DNA of 64,000 nucleotides from Corynebacterium sp. (GCA_030531005.1 JAUMTW010000003.1:310001-374000), one strand, 5' to 3'; shown: positions 28,056-37,088, numbered from the stretch's first letter. The notes: a model not told the origin generated them from the sequence alone. Made by a program: numbers and translations.

Positions 28056-29397
28056 TTACTCAGCGAATGACACCAGCACCGCTGCGGATGCCTTGATAGA
28101 TGCTCCCGAGGTTTCTTTAGGGCGCATTCTGTCTTTAGCGTTACCTGCGCTTGGTGTGTTAGCAGCAACCCCGCTCTACCTGCTTTTCGATACCGCAGTG
28201 GTTGGTCGCCTGGGCGGGTTAGCCCTAGCGGGATTGGCCACTGGAATTACCTTGTACTCGCAAGTCACTACGCAGTTGACCTTCTTGTCTTATGGAACTA
28301 CTGCGCGCGCCGCCCAAAAATATGGGGCAGGAGACCGCAAGGGCGCAATCGCGGAAGGTGTGCAGGCAACGTGGCTTGCCATCTTCGTTGGTCTTGCACT
28401 GAGCATCATTATGTTCTTCGGCGCCCCGACTTTCTGTTTGTGGCTGTCTGGAAATGCCGAAGTTGCAGCCTTGGCATCGCAATGGTTACGCGTGGCAAGC
28501 TTTGGTATTCCCTTAGTGTTGCTCATCATGGCTGGTAATGGTTGGATGCGTGGCATTCAAAACACCAGGGTGCCATTGTTCTGTACTCTGTCCGGCGTTA
28601 TTCCCGGCGCAATTCTTATTCCGATATTGGTCAACCACTATGGTTTGGTGGGCTCTGCCTGGGCGAATTTGATCGGCACGATGATTACTGCTGCGTGTTT
28701 CCTCGGCTGCCTCTTTCATGTACATGAGGGCAGCTGGCGCTTTGAACCTCAAGTGGTACGCCGCCAACTAGTACTTGCCCGTGATCTCATCGTGCGCTCG
28801 CTGAGCTTTCAGGTTTCCTTCCTCTCTGCTGCTGCGGTCGCAGCTCGCTTCGGCCCGGCAGCATTAGCTGCGCACCAAATTCTGCTGCAACTGTGGAACT
28901 TCCTCACTTTAGTGCTGGATTCACTCGCTATTGCCGCACAAACACTGGTGGGCTCTGCCATCGGGGCGGGCAGCATCCGGACGGCCCAGCAAACCGGTAG
29001 GAAGATCGTGGCCTATTCCACTGGCTTTGGATTAGCATTGGCTGCAATCTTTGCCCTGGGCTGGAATTTCATCCCACGAATATTCACCGATGATGAGCAG
29101 GTGGTCGAGGTGATTTGGAGTGGCCCATGGTGGCAGTTGCTTGTCATGATCATCATTGGTGGTGTGGTTTTTGCTTTAGATGGTGTGCTCTTAGGCGCTG
29201 CTGATGCTGCTTTCTTACGCACCGTTTCGCTCTGCTCGGTGTTATTCGGTTTCTTGCCTGCTGTGTGGCTTGCGCTCTGGTTGGATGCTGGGCTCATTGG
29301 CGTATGGTGGGGCCTAGTGGCCTTCGTAAGCATTCGGGCGCTCGCAGGTATGTGGCGCTTCCACTCCCTGCGGTGGGCGCGACACCACGTGGCCTAG
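28042..29397 (+). CDS. dinF: MATE family efflux transporter, DinF-like
   Basis: The 451-residue integral membrane protein has about twelve hydrophobic segments in two related halves, the layout of MATE drug/organic-cation:Na+ or H+ antiporters. Typical stretches are ILSLALPALGVLAATPLYLLFDTAVVGRLG near the N-terminus and ARFGPAALAAHQILLQLWNFL in the second half. ATG 28042 lies within the end of nrnA, implying coupling. DinF is the name for this subgroup; no SOS box was seen in front of this operon, so DNA-damage control is not implied here. Substrate unknown. Confidence 0.88.
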   Translation: MPLNNYSANDTSTAADALIDAPEVSLGRILSLALPALGVLAATPLYLLFDTAVVGRLGGLALAGLATGITLYSQVTTQLTFLSYGTTARAAQKYGAGDRKGAIAEGVQATWLAIFVGLALSIIMFFGAPTFCLWLSGNAEVAALASQWLRVASFGIPLVLLIMAGNGWMRGIQNTRVPLFCTLSGVIPGAILIPILVNHYGLVGSAWANLIGTMITAACFLGCLFHVHEGSWRFEPQVVRRQLVLARDLIVRSLSFQVSFLSAAAVAARFGPAALAAHQILLQLWNFLTLVLDSLAIAAQTLVGSAIGAGSIRTAQQTGRKIVAYSTGFGLALAAIFALGWNFIPRIFTDDEQVVEVIWSGPWWQLLVMIIIGGVVFALDGVLLGAADAAFLRTVSLCSVLFGFLPAVWLALWLDAGLIGVWWGLVAFVSIRALAGMWRFHSLRWARHHVA

Positions 29398-29642
29398 CTT
29401 TGGTAAGGGCAACGGCGAATCGTGAGTGTGTAGTTTGCGCTATGCTCGCATCAAGCACGTGCCCGAGTTTTTTCGTGTTAACAGAAAAAACAGCGGATAC
29501 TCATGCCGCTGGCTGGAGCGGAACATAGCGCACGAACTTTTGGTTACGAGTGCTAGGGGAGCTAACTACGCCAGCGTCGCTATACGTAGTCAACAAGGGG
29601 AAAGTCACCAGCGGTTTAAGAGAGAAAAGGGGTCGATACCTT

Positions 29643-30440
29643 ATGGGAGCAAAACTCTGGGCGGTTGCTGACTTACATACCGCGGTCCCCAAAAATGCCG
29701 AACTTGTATCAACCCTCAAATCCGAGAATCCCCACGACTGGCTCATTGTTGCCGGGGACGTAGCCGAAGAACCTAGCAAGGTTATCGCCACCTTAGAGCA
29801 GCTCAAAACTCATTATGCTGAGGTGATTTGGGCGCCAGGTAATCATGAACTCTTTGGCCATGAACAAAGTCAAACCGTGGGTAAAGCCCGCTACGACTAC
29901 TTGCTCAAGCAGTGCCGTCGGATTGGAGTGCACACCCCAGAAAGCCCGTATGTACAATTTGCAGGGCATACCATTGTGCCGCTGTTTACCCTGTATGACT
30001 ACACCTTCCGTGCACCTGGCAGTACTGTGCAGCAGGCCTTAACTGCAGCACGTACGGCCAAGCGGGTTCTGCTCGACGATATCGCTATTGCTCCCTATGT
30101 CGATGTCCAAGCATGGTGTTGGGAACGGTTGACCTATAGTGTGCGCCGCTTAAGTAGCGTGCATGGCCCCACGATCTTGGTGAATCATTGGCCGTTGGTC
30201 GCCGAGCCTCTGCAACAGTTGCACATCCCAGAAATTGCGTTGTGGTCGGGCAGTATTCATACCCGTCGTTGGCCGCAGCGCTTCCAAGCAAGCCAGGTCA
30301 TTTACGGGCATCTCCATACTCCAGGCACCCTCGAGATTGATGGCATTGCGCACCATGAAGTTTCCTTGGGTTATCCATACCAGTGGCAAGACAACCTCTC
30401 GCAGCGAAATTGGCCGCATTTGGTGGTATCCGATGCTTAA
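29643..30440 (+). CDS. Metallophosphoesterase, PptH-like (putative phosphopantetheinyl hydrolase)
   Basis: The 265-residue calcineurin-like phosphoesterase has the five metal motifs in order: AVADLH, VAGDVAEE, APGNHELFG, LVNHWPL and YGHLHTPG. In M. tuberculosis the homologous neighbour of pptT (Rv2795c, PptH) removes phosphopantetheine from carrier proteins, opposing PptT. The same arrangement here, with an 8-base overlap with pptT, suggests the same role by analogy. ATG 29643 follows AAAAGGGG; the longer frame from 29550 adds a non-homologous leader. Biochemical function is inferred from context. Confidence 0.82.
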   Translation: MGAKLWAVADLHTAVPKNAELVSTLKSENPHDWLIVAGDVAEEPSKVIATLEQLKTHYAEVIWAPGNHELFGHEQSQTVGKARYDYLLKQCRRIGVHTPESPYVQFAGHTIVPLFTLYDYTFRAPGSTVQQALTAARTAKRVLLDDIAIAPYVDVQAWCWERLTYSVRRLSSVHGPTILVNHWPLVAEPLQQLHIPEIALWSGSIHTRRWPQRFQASQVIYGHLHTPGTLEIDGIAHHEVSLGYPYQWQDNLSQRNWPHLVVSDA

Positions 30441-31134
30441 CCCACGACTGATGCCGCGCCATGCAAGTTTTGCCACACTAGATGTAGCCCATGATGCCAA
30501 CGAACTCTTTCGTTTAGCAGAGTTGCATCCGTTAGAGCAGGCTTTGGTGGCAAACGCAGTAGCCCGCCGTAAGGCTGAGTTTGCTGACGGCCGCTGGTGC
30601 GCGCACCAAGCACTAGCGCTACAACCTGGGATGGCGAACGCTAAAACGGCATTGCTGAAAGGCGAGCGCGGAATGCCGCTTTGGCCAGAGGGTTATTGCG
30701 GGGCAATTAGTCATACAGCAGGCTTTCGCGCCGCAGTGGTCGCCCCAACTGAGCATATCGCCAGCATTGGTTTTGACTCTGAGCCGCGGGAATCCTTGCC
30801 GGCCGATGTCTTCGCCATGATTTCACGCCTGGCAGAACGTCAGCAAGTCGTCCAACTCCAACAGCATGGTATCGAGTGTGCAGACCGCCTATTATTTTGC
30901 GCCAAAGAGGCCACCTATAAAGTATGGTTTCCCCTCACCAAACACTGGCTGGGCTTCGAAGAAGCAGAAATTGATATCCGAGCTGATGGCAGTGTGTACT
31001 CCTATCCCTTGATCAAGGGCAGTCCAGTACGGCGCTTTGAAGGGCGCTGGTATATCAGTGAAGCACTTATCACCGTGGTGCTCGCAGTTCCGGCGCCAGG
31101 TAAGCAATTACACTGGCCCAGAATGCTGCCGTAA
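30433..31134 (+). CDS. pptT: 4'-phosphopantetheinyl transferase
   Basis: PptT activates the acyl- and peptidyl-carrier domains of fatty-acid (FAS-I), mycolate and other synthases by attaching phosphopantetheine from CoA. The 233-residue Sfp/EntD-type protein shows the motifs GERGMPLWPEGYCGAISHT, ASIGFDSEPRE (metal-binding Asp/Glu) and LLFCAKEATYKVWFPL (catalytic KEA). ATG 30433 lies inside the preceding phosphoesterase gene. In corynebacteria this enzyme is expected to serve mycolic-acid synthesis. truB follows on the opposite strand, an order also known from mycobacteria. Confidence 0.93.
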   Translation: MLNPRLMPRHASFATLDVAHDANELFRLAELHPLEQALVANAVARRKAEFADGRWCAHQALALQPGMANAKTALLKGERGMPLWPEGYCGAISHTAGFRAAVVAPTEHIASIGFDSEPRESLPADVFAMISRLAERQQVVQLQQHGIECADRLLFCAKEATYKVWFPLTKHWLGFEEAEIDIRADGSVYSYPLIKGSPVRRFEGRWYISEALITVVLAVPAPGKQLHWPRMLP

Positions 31135-31188
31135 TACGCCGTGGCGTGGTGCAGTAGCTACGAGAGAGTGATGCGAGATGCCAGGGGA

Positions 31189-31220
31189 GCGCAGTGAGTT
31201 GCTGGCGCAGTGAGTTGCTG
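31189..31220. repeat. 16-bp tandem duplication between pptT and truB
   Basis: GCGCAGTGAGTTGCTG occurs at 31189-31204 and 31205-31220 without mismatch. A diverged third copy (GCGGAGTGCAGTGACTACTG) follows. The block lies between convergent genes, flanked by GCAGTAG and CTACTGC. Confidence 0.9.
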
Positions 31221-31234
31221 GCGGAGTGCAGTGA

Positions 31235-32134
31235 CTACTGCATAGTCTTTGGGCGGGCTACGAATACTGTGGAGAGCCGCTTCCCCTTTTCCGCCACAAT
31301 CGCAATGGCATGACCTGTGGGATCAACAGCCACATGTTGGCCCTTCAGGCCTTGCGGAACTAGCCACTTGCCTTCGCTTAAGTCGCTTGCTTGTTGTGCG
31401 GTGACATCCAAGCGGGGATACGAGCGAATCAAGGCAGTATCGAGATCCATATTAAGCTGCGGATTTGCCTCGAACTCATCCAAAGTCATGGCATCAGCAA
31501 GTAAGAAATCAGCAATCCGGGTACGACGCAGCGATTGCAGGTGACCGCCACAGCCTAGGAGCTCCCCGAGGTCACGCCCAATTGCGCGAATATATGTACC
31601 AGAACTGCAATCAATGCTTGCGGTAATATCAATGCCTTCGTCATGGCGTGTAATGCCAGTGACCTCGAATGAATCAATGGTTACCGGGCGCGCAGGCAAT
31701 GTAACTTCTTCCCCCGCGCGCACGCGAGCATAGGCGCGCTTGCCGTCAACCTTGATGGCGGATACTGAGCTGGGGCGCTGCATAATATCACCGGTCAAGC
31801 TGTCTTGAATGACGGTCAAGATTTGCTCATCGGTGATACTGAAAGTATCAGCAGTGCTTATAATTTCACCAGCGGCATCATCTGTAGTTGTTGTCGCACC
31901 TAAGCGAATGGTGGTGTCATACGCCTTGGTCGCCTTGGTCATATGAGCCAAAAATTTGGTGCCACGCTCTATACCTAGAATCAGCAGGCCAGTAGCCAAT
32001 GGATCCAAAGTGCCGGCGTGGCCCACCTTGCGGGTATGCAGGGCGCGCCGGATTCGCGCCACCACATCGTGGGAGGTGAAATCCACAGGCTTATCGATAA
32101 GAACTAAACCAGAACGCGCAAGCACAGAATTCAT
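31235..32134 (-). CDS. truB: tRNA pseudouridine(55) synthase
   Basis: TruB makes the universal pseudouridine 55 in the T-loop of tRNAs. The 299-residue protein has the catalytic region KVGHAGTLDPLATGLLIL (Asp nucleophile), the SAIKVDGKRAYARVRAGE motif and CSSGTYIRAIGRDLGE, plus a C-terminal PUA-like segment. I choose ATG 32134 because the family begins SGLVLIDKP shortly after; the in-frame ATG at 32164 adds ten residues rich in Cys/Trp. No clear ribosome site precedes it. It is divergent from ribF and convergent with pptT. Confidence 0.94.
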   Translation of the reverse strand: MNSVLARSGLVLIDKPVDFTSHDVVARIRRALHTRKVGHAGTLDPLATGLLILGIERGTKFLAHMTKATKAYDTTIRLGATTTTDDAAGEIISTADTFSITDEQILTVIQDSLTGDIMQRPSSVSAIKVDGKRAYARVRAGEEVTLPARPVTIDSFEVTGITRHDEGIDITASIDCSSGTYIRAIGRDLGELLGCGGHLQSLRRTRIADFLLADAMTLDEFEANPQLNMDLDTALIRSYPRLDVTAQQASDLSEGKWLVPQGLKGQHVAVDPTGHAIAIVAEKGKRLSTVFVARPKTMQ

Positions 32135-32334
32135 ACACGCAGTTTGCCACAGAATGCATGGCACTTCGAAAAAGTATGGGCGCGATCACGCAGAGCTCGC
32201 AGGTGGGATCAGGCAAGACCCCACAGAAAGCGGGCATAAAATTGTGCCACTGCGATCAGTAATGGCGCGACAGAGCTGCTTTGGGTTTTGGCATCATTGG
32301 CTGAGCACTGTCTCTGCTCGGGGGCGATCTTTGT

Positions 32335-32340
32335 TAAGGT
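32335..32340 (+). promoter_or_regulatory. Candidate -10 element of ribF (leaderless)
   Basis: TAAGGT ends 7 nt before the GTG start of ribF; no Shine-Dalgarno is present. No FMN riboswitch is visible upstream. Confidence 0.45.
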
Positions 32341-32347
32341 ATAAGAC

Positions 32348-33319
32348 GTGAAAATTTGGAATAGTCTGGACCAAGTACCCGCTTTTGACGCGACTGTAGT
32401 CAGCATTGGGGTATTCGATGGCATCCACCGTGGTCATCGCACCTTAATTGCTGAAGCAACCCAAAAAGCGCGCCAATACGGCATCCCCAGCATCATCCTC
32501 ACCTTCAATCCCCATCCGCTGGCAGTGCTGCGCCCAGAACACATGCCACCAATGTTGGGTTCAGTTGCTCAACGCTGCGATCTTGCTACGCAAGTAGGCA
32601 TTGATCACATGCTCGCGCTGAACTTCACCGCGGACCTTGCCCGGTTAAGCCCTGAGGAATTTTTCCAACACATTCTGGTAGAAAAACTCCATGCCCGTAC
32701 CGTTGTTGTCGGCGAGAATTTCACTTTTGGCTATAAGGCCGCAGGCACCACCGAAGTCTTACGCCAGCTCGGGGAAAAATACGGCGTAGAAATTATTGTC
32801 ATGGAGCTACTCGCTGAAGACGGCACCGTTTTATCTTCGACTGTGGTGCGCGATTGCCTGCACAACGGCAATATTCGTCATGCTAATAGCATTCTTGGCC
32901 GCGAATATTCCGTTACTGGTGAAATCACCCGCGGTGCCGGACGCGGTGGGCGCGAACTCGGCTTCCCAACAGCCAACCAGTATTTCCCAGATACTGTTGC
33001 CCTGCCTACAGATGGGGTATACGCGGGCTGGTTTACTGTGGTATCCCAAGCACCGATTGAAGGGGATATGCAACCCCAGGTTTGCTATCCCGCAGCCATC
33101 TCAGTTGGTCATAATCCCACCTTCGGCGATGAACGTCGCAGTGTGGAATCCTATATTTTAGGGCGCAGTGCCGACCTATATGGGCATACCGCAACCGTCG
33201 AATTCGTCGACCACGTACGCGAAATCAAAAAATTCAGCTCCATTCCCGAATTACTACGCGCTATTGAAGCCGATGTGGCCAAGGTCGAAGAAATTCTCGG
33301 CATCAGCTCGAAAGGATAA
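32348..33319 (+). CDS. ribF: Bifunctional riboflavin kinase / FAD synthetase
   Basis: RibF phosphorylates riboflavin to FMN and adenylates FMN to FAD. The N-terminal nucleotidyl-transferase half shows IGVFDGIHRGHRTLI and FNPHPLAVLRP; the C-terminal flavokinase half (from about residue 185) shows GRGGRELGFPTANQYFP and FGDERRSVESYIL. The 323-residue length is standard. Start is GTG 32348. Downstream lies a nucleoside hydrolase after 6 bases, with an AAAGGA site in the overlap region. Confidence 0.95.
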   Translation: MKIWNSLDQVPAFDATVVSIGVFDGIHRGHRTLIAEATQKARQYGIPSIILTFNPHPLAVLRPEHMPPMLGSVAQRCDLATQVGIDHMLALNFTADLARLSPEEFFQHILVEKLHARTVVVGENFTFGYKAAGTTEVLRQLGEKYGVEIIVMELLAEDGTVLSSTVVRDCLHNGNIRHANSILGREYSVTGEITRGAGRGGRELGFPTANQYFPDTVALPTDGVYAGWFTVVSQAPIEGDMQPQVCYPAAISVGHNPTFGDERRSVESYILGRSADLYGHTATVEFVDHVREIKKFSSIPELLRAIEADVAKVEEILGISSKG

Positions 33320-33325
33320 AACCCT

Positions 33326-34285
33326 ATGGCGAACAAGAAAATCATCCTGGATCTCGATACCGGTATTGATGATGCCTTAGCACTGGCCTATGCGCTGGGC
33401 TCCCCAGAATGCGAGCTCATCGGAATTACCGCAACCTATGGCAACGTATTAGTCGAAACTGGGGTACGAAATGATCTGGCCCTGTTACAGCTTTTCGGAC
33501 ATCCAGAAGTGCCAGTCTATCCCGGCCGACCGCACGCTTTACAACGCGAAAATTTTGCAGTACAAGAAATTTCCGCATTCATTCACGGTAAAAATGGTAT
33601 TGGTGAAGTAGAAATTCCGGATGCAAAAACCGAACCACAGCGTATATCGGCAGTCGAATTCCTCATTGAATCTGTGAACCGTTATGGTGATGATCTTGTT
33701 ATCGTTCCTACCGGCGCAATGACCAATATCGCAGCAGCAATCCAAGAAAGTGGTGACTTTGCTGCTAATGCCCATATAGTTTTCATGGGTGGAGCTCTCA
33801 CCGTTCCTGGCAACGTCACTCCTTGGTCAGAAGCCAATATCAGTCAAGACCCAGAAGCCGCTGACATCATGTTGCGCAAATGTTCTGATACCACCATGGT
33901 TGGTTTGGACGTAACACTGCGTACTCTATTGACTAATAAAGAAACGGCACAATGGCGGTCGCTGAATAGGCCAGCCGGGGATTTCCTTGCAGATGCCACG
34001 GACTACTACATCAAAGCGTATGAAACTACCTCGCCACACCTAGGCGGATGCGGGCTGCATGATCCACTTGCAGTTGCAGCTGCACTTGATCCAAGTCTTA
34101 TAGAGACCATCGAGCTCAATATGAAGGTAGATTGTGAAGGTGTAACTCGGGGACGCACCATTGGTGATGAGCAACGTCTGAATGCTGCAGCAACGAATAC
34201 TCGAGTTGCTGTAGGCGTTGATGTCCCAAGATTCTTAGACGAATTCATGCAGCGTCTCGAAAATGTAATCAAAAGCTCCCTATAG
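33326..34285 (+). CDS. Ribonucleoside hydrolase (inosine/uridine-preferring type)
   Basis: The 319-residue protein has the calcium-binding N-terminus IILDLDTGIDDALALAYAL (family DTDxGxDD; here LDTGIDDA, with the usual Pro missing), plus VPTGAMTNIAAAI, FMGGAL and the late CGLHDPLAVAAALDP. It should hydrolyse the N-glycosidic bond of purine and/or pyrimidine nucleosides for salvage. ATG 33326 has AAAGGA eight bases upstream. It follows ribF closely and is probably co-transcribed. I recall iunH between ribF and rpsO in C. glutamicum, matching this position. Confidence 0.9.
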   Translation: MANKKIILDLDTGIDDALALAYALGSPECELIGITATYGNVLVETGVRNDLALLQLFGHPEVPVYPGRPHALQRENFAVQEISAFIHGKNGIGEVEIPDAKTEPQRISAVEFLIESVNRYGDDLVIVPTGAMTNIAAAIQESGDFAANAHIVFMGGALTVPGNVTPWSEANISQDPEAADIMLRKCSDTTMVGLDVTLRTLLTNKETAQWRSLNRPAGDFLADATDYYIKAYETTSPHLGGCGLHDPLAVAAALDPSLIETIELNMKVDCEGVTRGRTIGDEQRLNAAATNTRVAVGVDVPRFLDEFMQRLENVIKSSL

Positions 34286-34386
34286 AGGACAATTTTAGGT
34301 TGATGTGCGTGGGCACTGAATTGAATGCAGCTGCACAAGTGGAATGAATGTTTCTTGGCGGCATAGGAGCGGGAAGCACGAAAAAG

Positions 34387-34430
34387 AACCAGTGATTGGG
34401 ATCAAGACCCCTATCACTGGTTTTATTTTT
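34387..34430. terminator. Bidirectional terminator between the nucleoside hydrolase and the ABC exporter
   Basis: AACCAGTGAT (34387-34396) pairs perfectly with ATCACTGGTT (34413-34422). It is followed by TTATTTTTT on the plus strand and preceded by AAAAAG, which reads as a U-run on the minus strand. It serves both convergent units. Confidence 0.88.
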
Positions 34431-34488
34431 TAAGGCTTTAGACAAATCACATCGGTAAATACCGCACCACGTGTTGTACTGGGAGTAC

Positions 34489-35664
34489 CTAACGCTTAAA
34501 AGCGCTCAGCCAGCCAATCTTGCTTCCGCTGCGCAAAATGCCAATTTTGTAGATACGTGCCGACAGTAGGATGATTAGCGCAGTAACTAATAAGGCGATG
34601 CCATAACTTGCCCAGAATTCTGCGGCGCTGAAGTATCCAGCAGTGTATTGTAAGGGAGCAAGGAAAACACTAAATGGTGGAATCCAAGAAAGCACTGTCA
34701 TTAAGGTGCTTTCCAAAATGGTGGCGCCGAAGAAAGCCGAATAGCCACTAGCCAACAATAAAATCAAAACCGGACTTTGCGTCGACTGAATATCTTCGGT
34801 TCGAGCTACCATAGCGCCAGCCGCACTGTAGAGACTACCGAAGAATAACATTGCAACAACGAATACCAGCATGGTTTGCCAAATAATAGCTGCCGGAATT
34901 GAAAAATCCGCTGAAAGATCAGAAATACGATAGCTAGTGTAGAAAAGCGCCGTGAGAACAAGTGTTCCCAAGGTGCCAAAGATTAGGTTACCCAGAATCT
35001 TTCCAACCAAAATATCTACTGGCCGTGCTGCTGCAACAAGGAGGGAAACCACGTGAGAAGATTTCTCTTCCGTCACTCTGGAGCCCATCACACCAGCAAA
35101 AGTAGCGATGAAGAAGAAACTTATGGCGATCATGATGAGCAAGGCAGTCACTGCCTGGTAATCCACCTCATCACTATCTGTATTAATAGTTGTGATATCA
35201 GTGGGAGGATAAGCATCAAAATAGGCATCCTGTGGAATATCTAAAGCCGTAAGCGCTGCATCCTGAGCCCAAAGATTGACGCCCGTTTCCAGTAATACAG
35301 TCATATCAGAGCTTGGATCATCCGAGCTATAATACTCAAATCCAGTGGATGCGGCTACTAAATACGCGTCAAGACTTTCATCGGTCAGGCGCTGCTCGGC
35401 TTCAGCAGCAGGTATTTCAGTGAAGGCAACATTATCAATGTTGGTCAACTGTGCTGCATCATCAAAGTACTGTTTGCTAATTCCAACTAATCCTAATTCG
35501 GTGTCATCACTTTCCCGGTTTTGCAACGCACTAATAATAAAAATGGCCGCCACACCGAGGATTGCCACAATGATCAACGATGCCATAGTAGCTTTAGATC
35601 GAAAATAAGAAGTAATCTCTCGCTTGGTAACCACCCGAATAACTTGAGAAGATGAATATTTCAT
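34489..35664 (-). CDS. ABC-2 type exporter permease, NatB-like
   Basis: The 391-residue protein starts with one membrane segment (SLIIVAILGVAAIFIISAL). An extracytoplasmic region of about 130 residues follows, then five or six membrane segments, the layout of ABC-2/NatB permeases. The motif VMGSRVTEEKSSHVVSLLVAAARPVDILVGKI is the conserved EKS(x)xxLL coupling region of this class. Substrate unknown; NatAB of Bacillus exports Na+, but the family is diverse. The gene overlaps the ATPase gene by 4 bases (ATGA). In the gene order I remember, nothing lies between the nucleoside hydrolase and rpsO, so the pair may have been acquired. Confidence 0.85.
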   Translation of the reverse strand: MKYSSSQVIRVVTKREITSYFRSKATMASLIIVAILGVAAIFIISALQNRESDDTELGLVGISKQYFDDAAQLTNIDNVAFTEIPAAEAEQRLTDESLDAYLVAASTGFEYYSSDDPSSDMTVLLETGVNLWAQDAALTALDIPQDAYFDAYPPTDITTINTDSDEVDYQAVTALLIMIAISFFFIATFAGVMGSRVTEEKSSHVVSLLVAAARPVDILVGKILGNLIFGTLGTLVLTALFYTSYRISDLSADFSIPAAIIWQTMLVFVVAMLFFGSLYSAAGAMVARTEDIQSTQSPVLILLLASGYSAFFGATILESTLMTVLSWIPPFSVFLAPLQYTAGYFSAAEFWASYGIALLVTALIILLSARIYKIGILRSGSKIGWLSAFKR

Positions 35665-36542
35665 GCTCGTACCACCTCATGGAATAATTCGCTTAAGTCT
35701 GGAAGATAGCGTTGGAAGGTTTCCACCGGTCCGGCCTCCAGCGCTGCCTGCAAAATCTTTTGAGAATAAGACTCATCGGGTGCTTCGACGATGACCGTAG
35801 ACTCATTTTCCTGGAAGACAGTAATGCCAGCAGGGTACCAATCGCGCTGGGCAGTTTCCACCAAATATCGAGTCTTGCCCTGAGAACGCAGCTCTTGGAC
35901 ACTGCCTTGAACTTCTAACCTTCCACTGGAAATGATGCCAATACGGTCGGAAATGCGCTGCACCAAATCCAGCTGGTGAGAGCTAAATAAAATAGCCACA
36001 CCTTTCTGTGCTTGCTCTTCAAGCAAAGAACTCATCGTAGCCACAGCAACCGGATCTAAACCGGAAAAGGGCTCGTCTAAAATGAGTAGATTTGGATCAT
36101 GAACTAGACTGGCCGCTAGCTGCACTCGTTGCTGGTTTCCCAAGGATAACGTTTCTAGGTTTTGATTCGCGTACTGGGATATTTCTAATCGTTCCATGAG
36201 CGCTTCGGCATTACTTTTTGCCTGAAGGGCGGATAAACCATGCATTTGGGCAAAGAATATCAATTGGCGGGAAACGTGGTCCTTAGCATATAACCCCCGT
36301 TCCTCTGGCATATATCCAATAGTGCGCCTACTCGCTGGGGTAATTGGTTCTCCGTTAATTTCTACAGTGCCGGAGTCTTGTTCCAATAACCCCATAGCTA
36401 TGCGCATGGTGGTAGATTTGCCGGCACCGTTTGACCCTACGAATCCGTATATTTCACCGCTATCTACTTGGAAGTCTATAGCGTCTAATACTTGTTTTGC
36501 ACCGTAGGACTTAGATATGCTGCATATTTTTAGATGTCCCAT
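35661..36542 (-). CDS. ABC transporter ATPase, NatA-like
   Basis: The 293-residue ATPase has Walker A GSNGAGKST (about residues 37-45), a signature written LSLGNQQRV, Walker B LLILDEPFSGLD and the switch His in LFSSHQLD. A C-terminal extension of about 80 residues is usual for DrrA/NatA-type exporter ATPases. It partners the permease that follows. A TATTTT hexamer (36549-36554, minus) is 6 nt before ATG 36542, so the transcript may be leaderless. Divergent from rpsO across a 546-base gap. Confidence 0.88.
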   Translation of the reverse strand: MGHLKICSISKSYGAKQVLDAIDFQVDSGEIYGFVGSNGAGKSTTMRIAMGLLEQDSGTVEINGEPITPASRRTIGYMPEERGLYAKDHVSRQLIFFAQMHGLSALQAKSNAEALMERLEISQYANQNLETLSLGNQQRVQLAASLVHDPNLLILDEPFSGLDPVAVATMSSLLEEQAQKGVAILFSSHQLDLVQRISDRIGIISSGRLEVQGSVQELRSQGKTRYLVETAQRDWYPAGITVFQENESTVIVEAPDESYSQKILQAALEAGPVETFQRYLPDLSELFHEVVRA

Positions 36543-36907
36543 GTAACGAAAATAACATAATTCACATTTGTAGTGCTACGAAAAATATTGCTTTGCTAGA
36601 AAGATGTCTTCGATTTTGCCCAGTTTTAAGCGGAGAAAATAGTGGTATTAAGTGCTATTTTTCGGGGAGTGGATCTCCTTGAGCGGCAAAGGTCGCACAG
36701 TGCTCCTGTCCCCGCTTAGGGGGTGATAGCGATCAATCTCCGACCCGTATATCCAGTAATGTGTGTTGAGCGGGTGCAGAGAGGAGGGATCGGGCGGCGT
36801 CGGCTTTACTTTTTAGGTCTTCCATTTTCAGAAACTGAAATATTTGAAGGGGGGTAGGCCATTATTGGGACTACTAGCGTGGAAGAGATCGGGGTAGCGT
36901 ATTCTGT

Positions 36908-36927
36908 CATTGCAATTTTTTGCAATG
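36908..36927. repeat. 20-bp palindrome upstream of the rpsO promoter
   Basis: CATTGCAA and TTGCAATG are perfect inverted arms around TTTT. The element ends 31 bases before the TAATAT hexamer, a location fit for a transcription-factor operator. Confidence 0.6.
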
Positions 36928-36958
36928 TGCTGGCTCGCCTTTCCGGTTAAGGATGTGG

Positions 36959-36964
36959 TAATAT
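36959..36964 (+). promoter_or_regulatory. Candidate -10 element of rpsO
   Basis: TAATAT, in the context GTGGTAATATACC. The -35 region is not consensus. Confidence 0.35.
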
Positions 36965-37088
36965 ACCGAGGTCTCATTTTCTGCAGTCCACAGTAGAAGA
37001 TGAGTCAGGTGACCATTAGGGGAAGATCGAAAGAGTGCCCCTCACCTGAATTATTGATGTGGTACTGAAATAACAAGGAGTTTTTCCT

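Larger units (their letters stand above)
36543..37088. other. 546-base divergent intergenic region upstream of rpsO
   Basis: No gene is visible. Two short perfect palindromes stand out: TTTCAG-AAA-CTGAAA at 36826-36840 and CATTGCAA-TTTT-TTGCAATG at 36908-36927. A TAATAT hexamer at 36959-36964 could be the rpsO -10, which would leave a leader of about 118 nt before the ATG. Several purine-rich stretches occur between 36780 and 36860 without an ORF behind them. Confidence 0.5.
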
